63,285 nucleotides of DNA from Altibacter sp. GTDB taxonomy: Bacteria > Bacteroidota > Bacteroidia > Flavobacteriales > Flavobacteriaceae. The DNA lies in the NCBI GenBank assembly GCA_002696485.1, contig NZTP01000029.1, positions 1-63,285 on the forward strand. Direction: 5' to 3'. The notes under the pieces are model-generated. The model was given only the letters and a program-made list of their open reading frames with translations, was not told where the DNA came from and searched no databases. Shown here piece after piece: positions 9,199 to 17,155 of the stretch (position 1 is its first letter; every line of letters starts with the position of its first letter). Made by a program: the position numbers and the translations under genes.

Positions 9199-9222
9199 AG
9201 TGTTTGCTGCTTCATGTTACGC

Positions 9223-9975
9223 TTATGCGTTCACTTCTTCTTTGATCCAGTCGTATCCTTTTTCTTCCAATTCGTAGGCCAATTCCTTCCCGCCGGATTT
9301 CACGATCTTACCATCCATGAGTACATGTACAAAATCCGGTACAATGTAATCCAACAAACGTTGGTAATGTGTGATCACTACCACTGCATTCTCTTTGCTC
9401 TTCAATTTGTTCACCCCGTTGGCTACCACCTTTAGGGCGTCAATATCCAAGCCGGAATCGGTCTCATCCAGGATCGCAAGTTTGGGCTCCATCATGGCCA
9501 GTTGAAAGATCTCGTTCCGTTTTTTTTCGCCTCCCGAGAATCCTTCATTGAGGGAGCGAGATAAGAACTTACGATCGATCTCCAGCATATCTGCCTTTTC
9601 TTTGATCATTTTAAGCATTTCGGCGGCAGGCATATCCTCTAAGCCTTTCGCCTTACGTGTTTCGTTGATCGCGGTCTTGATAAAATTGGTGACCGATACG
9701 CCCGGAATCTCTACGGGGTATTGAAATGACAAAAAGATTCCTTTGTGTGCGCGCTCTTCCGGATCCAATTCTGAAATATCTTCCCCGTCTAAGGTTAAGG
9801 CCCCTTGATGCATCTCGAATTCTTCCTTACCGGCGATCACAGAGGCCAAAGTACTCTTCCCGGAACCGTTGGGACCCATGATGGCATGAACCTCTCCGGC
9901 TTTAACTTCCAGGTTGATACCCTTCAATATATCCTTGCCTTCGACACCGGCGTGTAAATTGTTTATGTGTAACAT
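9223..9975 (-). CDS. sufC: Fe-S assembly ATPase SufC
   Basis: A 250-residue ABC-type ATPase of the SufBCD complex; it is soluble and works with SufB and SufD, not with a membrane transporter. Walker A is GPNGSGKS (34-41), the signature is FSGGE (146-150), and the Walker B aspartate and glutamate are D170-E171 in AILDETDSGLDID. Length is typical. In many genomes sufC follows sufB directly; here a lipoprotein gene (9978-10409) lies between them. Confidence 0.96.
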   Translation of the reverse strand: MLHINNLHAGVEGKDILKGINLEVKAGEVHAIMGPNGSGKSTLASVIAGKEEFEMHQGALTLDGEDISELDPEERAHKGIFLSFQYPVEIPGVSVTNFIKTAINETRKAKGLEDMPAAEMLKMIKEKADMLEIDRKFLSRSLNEGFSGGEKKRNEIFQLAMMEPKLAILDETDSGLDIDALKVVANGVNKLKSKENAVVVITHYQRLLDYIVPDFVHVLMDGKIVKSGGKELAYELEEKGYDWIKEEVNA

Positions 9976-9977
9976 AC

Positions 9978-10409
9978 TTAGTTTTTCTTTGCTTCTATTT
10001 TAACATCAGGAGTGGCAGGTGTATCACTAACACTAATAATTTCGGTTATGGTCAATACCTGCTCCCATCCTTCTTCATTCGCTTTTTTTCTTTCTACTGT
10101 CCCTTTTACAACAACAGGAACCATATCAAACTCATCTTTTTTTACAGGGGCAACCCTTTTGGACAATTCTAATGCCTTTTCATTTTGAGTAACACCAAAT
10201 ATGAAATTATTCCCCTTGAGTACAGCGCCATCTGCTAGATAGATGAATTCTCCTTTATAATGAATGTTGTAACGGTTTGCAGTTTCAGAATTGGTAGTGA
10301 TCTCTGAAGTTTCATTACTTTCTTCAGGCATTTTTTCTTCAGCATTCTTACACGAAATGAACGCCATTGATAAGGCGATGGCAAAAACGATTTTTTTCAT
10401 ACTTTTCAT
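9978..10409 (-). CDS. Small lipoprotein between sufB and sufC
   Basis: A 143-residue lipoprotein with signal peptide and lipobox AFISC (C20), then a low-complexity acidic Ser/Thr/Glu linker (20-45), then a compact beta-rich domain (about 48-130) with the phrases GEFIYLADGAVLKG and VVVKGTVERK. The strand pattern reminds me of the C-terminal OB-like half of NlpE-type copper-stress lipoproteins, but this is a weak resemblance and I do not assign the family. The gene lies 3 bases after sufB and 2 bases before sufC, so it is fully embedded in the operon. Function unknown. Confidence 0.7.
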   Translation of the reverse strand: MKSMKKIVFAIALSMAFISCKNAEEKMPEESNETSEITTNSETANRYNIHYKGEFIYLADGAVLKGNNFIFGVTQNEKALELSKRVAPVKKDEFDMVPVVVKGTVERKKANEEGWEQVLTITEIISVSDTPATPDVKIEAKKN

Positions 10410-10412
10410 AGA

Positions 10413-11861
10413 TTAACCAACAGAGCCTTCCAGGCTTATTTCTAATAACTTTTGTGCTTCCACGGCAAATTCCATAGGGAGCTTGTTCAATACTTCCTTG
10501 CTAAATCCATTTACAATAAGTGCAATGGCCTTTTCGGTATCGATCCCACGCTGATTGCAATAGAAGATCTGGTCTTCCCCGATCTTACTGGTGGTGGCTT
10601 CATGTTCTACTTGGGCGGTCTTATTCTTTGCTTCAATATATGGAAACGTATGTGCGCCACATTTGTTACCCATAAGCAACGAATCACACTGCGAGAAGTT
10701 TCGTGCATTGTCGGCATTGGGACTAATCTTCACTAGACCGCGATAGCTGTTTTGAGATCTTCCTGCCGAAATCCCCTTGGAGATGATCGTACTTTTAGTG
10801 TTCTTGCCTAAGTGGATCATTTTAGTGCCGGTATCGGCTTGCTGAAAATTGTTGGTTACAGCAATGGAATAGAATTCGCCAATAGAATTATCTCCTTTTA
10901 AGATACAGCTAGGGTATTTCCAGGTAATGGCACTTCCGGTTTCTACTTGAGTCCATGAAATCTTAGCATTGGTCTCACAGATTCCGCGTTTGGTCACGAA
11001 ATTGTACACCCCGCCTTTTCCTTCTTTATTTCCGGGAAACCAATTTTGAACGGTGGAGTATTTTATTTCAGCATCTTCCAAAGCAATGAGTTCTACAACG
11101 GCGGCGTGTAATTGATTCTCATCACGACTTGGAGCCGTACATCCTTCCAAATAACTCACATAACTGCCTTTATCTGCGATGACCAAGGTTCTTTCAAATT
11201 GGCCTGTACCGGCTTGATTGATCCTGAAATAGGTAGAAAGTTCCATGGGACATCTCACTCCCTTTGGAATATAACAGAAAGAACCATCACTAAATACAGC
11301 ACTGTTGAGAGCTGCGTAAAAGTTATCTCGCTGCGGAACAACGGTTCCTATGTATTTTTTCACCAATTCAGGGTGTTCTTTGATCGCTTCGGAAATAGAA
11401 CAAAAGATGATTCCTTTTTCTGCTAGTGTTTTTTTGAACGTAGTTGCCACCGAAACCGAATCCATTACGATGTCAACGGCAACTCCGGCTAATTTTTTTT
11501 GCTCTTCAAGTGAGATCCCCAGCTTTTTAAAGGTCTCTAGTAATTCGGGGTCTACCTCGTCTATGCTATCGTATTTAGGCTTTTTATTAGGAGCCGAATA
11601 GTATGATATATTCTGAAAATCCGGCTTTTCATAGGTTACATTTGCCCAATCCGGCTCAACCATCTCTTGCCAATAACGGAAAGATTCCAAACGCCATTGG
11701 GTCATCCATTCCGGCTCTTCCTTTTTCATTGAAATGGCACGAACGATTTCCTCGTTCAATCCCACAGGAAAAGTTTCAGATTCTATATCGGTATAAAATC
11801 CGTACTCGTATTCCTTGGTTTCGAGTTCTTTCTTTAAATCGTCTTCAGTAAACTTACCCAT
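10413..11861 (-). CDS. sufB: Fe-S cluster assembly protein SufB
   Basis: A 482-residue SufB, the main scaffold subunit where sulfur from SufE and iron are assembled with SufC and SufD. The family blocks are visible: the N-terminal [12 protein letters not shown], the [20 protein letters not shown] block, the core beta-helix segment with [20 protein letters not shown], and near the C terminus the conserved [20 protein letters not shown] stretch. Full length. It begins 19 bases after the sufA-like gene and is the second gene of the operon. Confidence 0.96.
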   Translation of the reverse strand: MGKFTEDDLKKELETKEYEYGFYTDIESETFPVGLNEEIVRAISMKKEEPEWMTQWRLESFRYWQEMVEPDWANVTYEKPDFQNISYYSAPNKKPKYDSIDEVDPELLETFKKLGISLEEQKKLAGVAVDIVMDSVSVATTFKKTLAEKGIIFCSISEAIKEHPELVKKYIGTVVPQRDNFYAALNSAVFSDGSFCYIPKGVRCPMELSTYFRINQAGTGQFERTLVIADKGSYVSYLEGCTAPSRDENQLHAAVVELIALEDAEIKYSTVQNWFPGNKEGKGGVYNFVTKRGICETNAKISWTQVETGSAITWKYPSCILKGDNSIGEFYSIAVTNNFQQADTGTKMIHLGKNTKSTIISKGISAGRSQNSYRGLVKISPNADNARNFSQCDSLLMGNKCGAHTFPYIEAKNKTAQVEHEATTSKIGEDQIFYCNQRGIDTEKAIALIVNGFSKEVLNKLPMEFAVEAQKLLEISLEGSVG

Positions 11862-11880
11862 ATTCCTTTTTCAACACATT

Positions 11881-12210
11881 TTATAATGAGAAACTTTCTC
11901 CACAACCGCAAGTCCTGTTGGCATTGGGGTTGTTGAAAACAAATCCTTTTCCGTTGAGCCCGCCACTATATTCCAAAGTGGTTCCCACGAGATATAAAAA
12001 ACTTTTTTTATCGACCACGATCTTTACCGGAGTATCCTCGAAAAGCTTATCGGTATCACCTAGTGCTTTATCAAAAGTGAGTTCATACGACAAGCCGGAG
12101 CAACCACCGCTCTTAACGCCTACGCGTACGAAGTCGCTGCTTACGTCAAAGCCGTCTTCCCGCATTAATTGAGAGATCCTGGACTTGGCTGTTTCACTAA
12201 CCTTTATCAT
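11881..12210 (-). CDS. sufA: HesB/IscA-family Fe-S carrier (SufA-like)
   Basis: A 109-residue A-type carrier that accepts clusters from SufBCD and hands them to apo-proteins. The three conserved cysteines are all present: C37 in SGGCSGL and C101/C103 in TCGCGESF. It is the first gene of the suf operon, downstream of a TATATTTG -7 box. No SufR or IscR gene is seen next to it. The sufA symbol rests on family plus position. Confidence 0.92.
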   Translation of the reverse strand: MIKVSETAKSRISQLMREDGFDVSSDFVRVGVKSGGCSGLSYELTFDKALGDTDKLFEDTPVKIVVDKKSFLYLVGTTLEYSGGLNGKGFVFNNPNANRTCGCGESFSL

Positions 12211-12242
12211 TCGTTTATATAGATTTGTTCTAAATTAGAGTG

Positions 12243-12250
12243 CAAATATA
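12243..12250 (-). promoter_or_regulatory. -7 box of the suf operon
   Basis: The minus strand reads TATATTTG, an exact TAnnTTTG match, 32 bases before the ATG of the sufA-like gene. A good -33 TTTG is not found at about 20 bases upstream, which may mean that an activator is needed. It is the only convincing promoter for the operon from sufA to DUF2480. Confidence 0.6.
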
Positions 12251-12324
12251 CGGTAAATGCCCGTTTTAACCATAGTTCGACACAAAATATGACTTATACA
12301 ATTATAGATTAAGCTAATAATTAA

Positions 12325-12358
12325 CAAATCCTTTTTCAGCGTTTAGAAAAAGGATTTG
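12325..12358. terminator. Terminator-like hairpin after the diheme peroxidase gene
   Basis: CAAATCCTTTTTC (12325-12337) and GAAAAAGGATTTG (12346-12358) form a perfect 13-bp stem with an 8-base loop. It lies 28 bases downstream of the peroxidase stop, on the minus strand. The U-run is weak, being partly in the stem, so termination is likely but not certain. Confidence 0.6.
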
Positions 12359-12385
12359 CGGCTTCTGTTTAATTGTATTAATATT

Positions 12386-13453
12386 TTAGTCCGGAGCTCT
12401 AAAATTCGGATTGTTAATAAAGGAAGGATCTGATAGCGAAAGCAAAAAAGCTTTCAAATCGGCTTTGTCCTGCTCCGTAAGTTGTACACCACCTTCAGCA
12501 ACAGTTTTCATGAGTGGATCAATCGTTTCAGAATAGACCAATCCTTCGCTGTAGTGATCGATCACCTCATCTAGAGTTGCAAAACGCCCATCATGCATAT
12601 ACGGGGCGGTGTATGCTAAATTCCGAAGCGAAGGTGTTTTAAAAAGTCCAAACTCACGTGGATCCCCGGTAACATTTCCTCTGCCTTTATCGGTAATTGT
12701 GGCGTCAAGGCCATTATTATGAAAGATATTATCGGTCCATAACGGGTTGTTCGGGTTGCCGTGACAATGAAAACAATCCCCTCTGCTTTCGTCCATGAAC
12801 ACTTCCAGTCCGTTTGCTTCAGAAGGAGTTAATTCCAATTCTCCTAAAAGATATTTATCAAATCTTGAATTTGCAGAGATCAGTGTTCGCATGAACTGTG
12901 CTAATGCCTTTGTAGCCAGATCACTGTTGATGGCCCTTGTTCCGAAGGCAGCTTCAAACAATTCGGGATACTCGGCATCGGCCAGCAGACTGGCTGAAGC
13001 ATTTTCCCACGTATTGTGCATTTCAATTGGATTTGTAACAGGTTCTAATGCCTGCACTTCCAACGTAGCGGCTCTACCGTCCCAAAAAAATTCCTCATTA
13101 AAATTCCACGCCATATTGAATATGGGCATGGAATTGCGATTTCCTGCGATGCCATCGATCCCAATGCTGAATTGTCTTTCATCGGTAAAAGCATTTTGCG
13201 GATTATGGCATGAAGCACAAGCTTGAGTTCCATCTGCGGAAAGTATAGGATCAAAGAATAACTTTTTACCTAAAGCAATGCCTTCAACAGTTTGTGGATT
13301 GTCTGCCGGAACGACCGGTGGTATCAATTTATCCCGAAACAATTGCGGAATTTCCAACGGACTGGGTGTAGCCTCGTATTCCGGACCCGTATCGTCAGCC
13401 TCGGTACAAGCGAAACACAGTATGGAAATAAAGATAAGTGCTAAAAAGCGCAT
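12386..13453 (-). CDS. Diheme cytochrome-c peroxidase, MauG/MbnH-type lipoprotein
   Basis: A 355-residue periplasmic lipoprotein (lipobox LCFAC, C16) with two c-type heme motifs, CASCH (79-83) and CFHCH (227-231), in the bacterial CcpA/MauG arrangement. The family can reduce H2O2 (CcpA), oxidise tryptophan in a partner protein (MauG), or convert a partner tryptophan to kynurenine (MbnH). Here the gene begins 7 bases after an MbnP-family gene, which makes an MbnH-like role plausible. The conserved stretch NPIEMHNTW lies between the hemes. Peroxidase versus protein-modifying activity cannot be decided from sequence alone. Confidence 0.88.
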   Translation of the reverse strand: MRFLALIFISILCFACTEADDTGPEYEATPSPLEIPQLFRDKLIPPVVPADNPQTVEGIALGKKLFFDPILSADGTQACASCHNPQNAFTDERQFSIGIDGIAGNRNSMPIFNMAWNFNEEFFWDGRAATLEVQALEPVTNPIEMHNTWENASASLLADAEYPELFEAAFGTRAINSDLATKALAQFMRTLISANSRFDKYLLGELELTPSEANGLEVFMDESRGDCFHCHGNPNNPLWTDNIFHNNGLDATITDKGRGNVTGDPREFGLFKTPSLRNLAYTAPYMHDGRFATLDEVIDHYSEGLVYSETIDPLMKTVAEGGVQLTEQDKADLKAFLLSLSDPSFINNPNFRAPD

Positions 13454-13460
13454 TGTATAT

Positions 13461-14234
13461 TTAATTTTGGGTCACGGTACCTCTGCTAAAGACAGAAGTT
13501 CCGTTTTGGGACATCATGATCTGTGCCATGAAGTTAGGCATCAATACAGTGTGCAGATCGTTCAAGTTCCATTCATTTGGATTTTTGTACCATTCTGCCA
13601 CGTTCATTTCTACTTCGATCTCGGTATTGTTACCGATGGTTACTGTCCCCAGGTCTACCTCGAAAGAAGTGTCTTGAGTCGTTACCGGTGTCGTGCTCGT
13701 ATCGGCTGCACGGATGGTGTGATACGCATAGCCAATTTCAGCAGCGGTGTTGTCTATAAACTTTCCTTCCATTCGCATGTAGTGATAACCGCCGCCAAGC
13801 ATCATGGGAACATTCCATCCGCCATCTGCAGAGTTAAGATCTTGATAAACGCCGTCTATGTTGTCTTCGTCATCAAAACCAAACGTAAAAGTGACATTGT
13901 AATCTCCCGGAGGGATTTGGACATTCGGGGTAAACGTCAAATTAGACTGTTCTCGAACATTCACTAAATTGTAATCGCCTGCATCAAACGCAACGCCGCT
14001 GGAATTTGTAAAGGTCACATCTGAAATTAGGTAGACCAATTTTGAAAGACTTAGTTGTTCACCGTGCGCATTGGTATACTGGATTTGATCGAAGTCTGAG
14101 TTTGCGATCGCATCTCCATCCCAATTATGGGTAAATCTTAGGTCGACACTTACGGGTGTTGCGGTCGTGTCATCGTCGTTGTTGCATCCAAATGCTACAA
14201 TGGCGATCAAGGTCAAGAGGGCAATTTTTGTCAT
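13461..14234 (-). CDS. MbnP-family copper-binding-type lipoprotein
   Basis: A 257-residue lipoprotein (lipobox AFGC, C17) of the MbnP family: HNWDG early (H37, W38), LSLSKLVYLISDV, PPGDYNVTFTFGFDD and the stretch from G138 to M155 with W140, M144, M145, H151, M153 and M155. In methanotrophs MbnP binds copper after the diheme enzyme MbnH converts a tryptophan to kynurenine. The adjacent diheme peroxidase fits this pairing. Which tryptophan would be modified here is not known; W140, next to a His/Met-rich segment, is my guess. It lies 33 bases after the propeller lipoprotein gene. Confidence 0.82.
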   Translation of the reverse strand: MTKIALLTLIAIVAFGCNNDDDTTATPVSVDLRFTHNWDGDAIANSDFDQIQYTNAHGEQLSLSKLVYLISDVTFTNSSGVAFDAGDYNLVNVREQSNLTFTPNVQIPPGDYNVTFTFGFDDEDNIDGVYQDLNSADGGWNVPMMLGGGYHYMRMEGKFIDNTAAEIGYAYHTIRAADTSTTPVTTQDTSFEVDLGTVTIGNNTEIEVEMNVAEWYKNPNEWNLNDLHTVLMPNFMAQIMMSQNGTSVFSRGTVTQN

Positions 14235-14267
14235 TTCTAAGGGGGATTACTAATGGATATTAAATAA

Positions 14268-15614
14268 TTATTTTATTTTATAAAGAAGCAGATCCTTTGT
14301 GCCTCGATTTTGAGGAATGTCACCATCACTACTCTCCGAATTTCCTATTACCACTATCTTACCGTCCGGTGTCTTCACCCCTTTGTTTGCAAAATCCAAT
14401 TTAGATCCGCCTACTGACATTTGAAATTCTATTCCTCCTTGTTCGTTGATCATATATACCCAAGCATCGTTCAATCCCTTATTGGATGTAAGATCTCCGT
14501 TTGCACTTCTGGAAGAGGCTGTTATAATATAGTTGCCATCGTTGGTCGACACAACACTTCTAGCCGATTCAAACTGATTTCCACCATAGGTATTTTGCCA
14601 AATAATGGCACCTGTATCGTTGAATTTTACAGCCCAAGCATCCGCATTCCCCAAAGGCGTTGTTATGTCGCCATCGGTGCTGCGTGTATCTCCTACCATA
14701 ATATAGTTGCCGTCGTTGGTGTGGCTCACCGCATATCCTATATCGATCTCACTGCCGCCAAACGACTTCGTCCAGAGCAAGTCTCCGGCATTGTTTAAAC
14801 GAACAGCCCAATAATCGTAAGAACCTTTGCTGTCTGTAATATCGAAGTCATCGCTTTCGGAAGCTCCTGTCATAAGAAAGCCACCATCTGCTGTTTCTAG
14901 TGCTCCATAGCTTCTGTCGTTATTGGTGCCTCCAAAGTAACGTCTCCAAACCGTATTGCCATTGGAGTCCAATTTAATACCCCAAAATTCACCTACACCG
15001 TGTTGTGGGTTTCTTCCGTCATCATCCCCTTGTCCGCCACTAGCCGTTACATCTAAAAATCCGGTAATAAAATAACCTCCATCACTTGTTTGGAAGGCAT
15101 CAAATGCTTGATCAACGCCCGAAAAGCCATAATATTTATCCCACATTTGGTTTCCTTCGCTATTGATCTTTACAATCCAGTAATCCGGAAATCCGGCATT
15201 GTCACCATCAATTGGGGTGCTATACCCACTTAACAGATACCCACCATCTGAAGTTTTGGTAATATTGGAGCCTTTGTCGGTGTCAACACCTCCATACGTT
15301 TTGCTCCAAAGGAGTTCTCCCGCAGGAGTTACTTTAATTACCCAAAAGTCCGCGTCAGTTCCGGTCTTGTCTGTAATGTCGCCATCGTTACTCTCGGTAT
15401 ACCCCAAGAGGACATAGTTGCCATCGTTGGCAATCACCATAGATGTAGCATCGTCTTCACCACTGCCGCCAAAGGTCTTGACATAATCAATAACCCCTTG
15501 AAATGCAGTGTCATCCGGTTCATCGACAGGATTGTCATCTTTATCACAAGCATAGAACACGCTCATCACAATAAGGACAAGGAAAATAGGTAGTAGGTTC
15601 TTTTTAAATAGCAT
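14268..15614 (-). CDS. Seven-repeat propeller-like lipoprotein
   Basis: A 448-residue lipoprotein (signal with VFYAC, C23; Asp/Pro-rich linker) made almost entirely of seven repeats of about 55-60 residues with the pattern YGG-x2-D...T-DGGY..G.S.S.DGDI...D.W..K....G...W. Seven such units strongly suggest a seven-bladed beta propeller. Repeat 3 carries a glycine- and aspartate-rich insertion. No catalytic motif is visible. It lies 13 bases after the choice-of-anchor-B gene and 33 before mbnP, so it is probably co-transcribed. A binding or adhesion role at the cell surface is inferred only. Confidence 0.75.
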   Translation of the reverse strand: MLFKKNLLPIFLVLIVMSVFYACDKDDNPVDEPDDTAFQGVIDYVKTFGGSGEDDATSMVIANDGNYVLLGYTESNDGDITDKTGTDADFWVIKVTPAGELLWSKTYGGVDTDKGSNITKTSDGGYLLSGYSTPIDGDNAGFPDYWIVKINSEGNQMWDKYYGFSGVDQAFDAFQTSDGGYFITGFLDVTASGGQGDDDGRNPQHGVGEFWGIKLDSNGNTVWRRYFGGTNNDRSYGALETADGGFLMTGASESDDFDITDSKGSYDYWAVRLNNAGDLLWTKSFGGSEIDIGYAVSHTNDGNYIMVGDTRSTDGDITTPLGNADAWAVKFNDTGAIIWQNTYGGNQFESARSVVSTNDGNYIITASSRSANGDLTSNKGLNDAWVYMINEQGGIEFQMSVGGSKLDFANKGVKTPDGKIVVIGNSESSDGDIPQNRGTKDLLLYKIK

Positions 15615-15627
15615 GATTTTGGGGGAT

Positions 15628-17040
15628 TTATTTCACAAGCAATCGTTTAGTAGTGGTACTATTGATTGTGATAAGGTATGTACCTGAAGGTAAAGATGAG
15701 ATGTCCAAACGCTCTGATACTGTATTATTTACTTCTTTATCAATAATTTGTTGCCCTAGTAGGTTATAAATTTCAATAGTATTGAGAGGAGTCTCATTGG
15801 TCGAAATAGTTAAAAAGGTATCTGCCGGGTTAGGAATTATGGTAAAATCGGCAACTGTTTGATCATTTACTCCTAAGAAATTAGGATCTCTCACTAAGAA
15901 GAATCCTCGGTCGATATCACTGATTACGATGTTCCCACTGGCAAAGAAGGGGTACACATTCCATGCACCGTCAAAACTTGCGCTATTTCCTTCAGGATAA
16001 CTATCGAAGAAACCTTCTTCTTCAATATTCTTATTGAGTATATCTGAAATATCGAACACACGCATTCCGGCTCTGTAGTTCGCCATATAATATTTATCAC
16101 CACGCACATATCCATTGTGGTCTATGGCAGGTGTGTTTCCGAAGTATTCAAAATGAAACTCCGGGTTATCCAAATCATTGAAATCGAAAATAATTGTTCG
16201 GGTTGAACCGCCAATGTTCAATTCATCCAATTCATCTCCAACAATGAAGAAACGCTGATCTTCGGTAAACCATCCTTGATGCGTATAAGCAACATTCGAA
16301 TAACTTATAGTTGCTATGCCTTGCGGGTTGTTTTTATCGGTAATGTCAACAATGGCAATCTCATCTTCATTACTTCCAATTAATATTTCGCGACCTGTAT
16401 AATCTGAATCCGGCCCATTGTAGGTAACCACCTGTGCATCATGGCTATATCCATTTGTACCGTATCCTCCGGCAGCTACAGGGTTTGTGGGGTTCTGAAT
16501 ATTCACAAAGTGTGGCCCTCCGTTAAATGTAGAGGTTCCTACACCATATGCATAACCGCTTTCTTCATTAATTACAATATTGTGCGCACTACCAAAACCA
16601 TTGTAGTGAGCATCTTCCGTAAAGAAAACGGGAGGGTTCGTAACGGTGCGAAGTCTGGTAAGATCGAAGACCTGCATTCCGTGACCACCTGCTTCACTCA
16701 CGACAAAAGCATGATTGGCGTACACTTTTACATCGCGCCATGTACTGTTGCCGGTATGTGTTGGTAATTTACCAAGGTAAATGGGGTTAATAGGGTCAGA
16801 TATATCAATAAATGCAGTTCCATTGTTTAACCCTACCAAAGCGTATTCCTTCCCAGTATCCGGGTCTGTCCAGCCCCAAGAGTCGTTACCTGCACTCGCA
16901 TTCATTTGAGCGAGAGAGATAGTGGATTGCAGATCATAACCATCACATGGAAATCCTCCGGCAAAACCACCACTGCAAGGGGTTTGTCCAAATGTTAATG
17001 CTGTAGTAAAGGAAATTAAAAGTAGTATTATTTTTTTCAT
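15628..17040 (-). CDS. Choice-of-anchor B family (LVIVD-like) secreted protein, T9SS sorting
   Basis: A 470-residue protein with signal peptide, LVIVD-like propeller units (FIDISDPINPIYLGKLPTH, IVDITDKNNPQGIATISYSN, MRVFDISDIL) and a C-terminal type A T9SS sorting domain (FTIIPNPADTFL, GQQIIDKEV, LPSGTYLITI, ending KRLLVK). It matches the choice-of-anchor B family. A longer in-frame start at 17076 overlaps a -7-like box, so the ATG at 17040 is preferred. It is a close paralogue of the next gene upstream. Exported through the outer membrane; function unknown. Confidence 0.82.
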   Translation of the reverse strand: MKKIILLLISFTTALTFGQTPCSGGFAGGFPCDGYDLQSTISLAQMNASAGNDSWGWTDPDTGKEYALVGLNNGTAFIDISDPINPIYLGKLPTHTGNSTWRDVKVYANHAFVVSEAGGHGMQVFDLTRLRTVTNPPVFFTEDAHYNGFGSAHNIVINEESGYAYGVGTSTFNGGPHFVNIQNPTNPVAAGGYGTNGYSHDAQVVTYNGPDSDYTGREILIGSNEDEIAIVDITDKNNPQGIATISYSNVAYTHQGWFTEDQRFFIVGDELDELNIGGSTRTIIFDFNDLDNPEFHFEYFGNTPAIDHNGYVRGDKYYMANYRAGMRVFDISDILNKNIEEEGFFDSYPEGNSASFDGAWNVYPFFASGNIVISDIDRGFFLVRDPNFLGVNDQTVADFTIIPNPADTFLTISTNETPLNTIEIYNLLGQQIIDKEVNNTVSERLDISSLPSGTYLITINSTTTKRLLVK

Positions 17041-17065
17041 GATGTATTTGAGAGTTAATTTTGAG

Positions 17066-17073
17066 CGAATATA
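17066..17073 (-). promoter_or_regulatory. Possible -7 box for the choice-of-anchor B/MbnPH cluster
   Basis: The minus strand reads TATATTCG, one mismatch from TAnnTTTG, 25 bases before the ATG at 17040. The gap to the upstream paralogue is 115 bases, so a separate promoter here is reasonable. Weak evidence. Confidence 0.35.
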
Positions 17074-17155
17074 CATTATTTTGAACGTAATCTCTTATAA
17101 GATAGTGTATTTCACTACATTTTGTCGTTAAAATATTTATAATTTACAATGTTAA

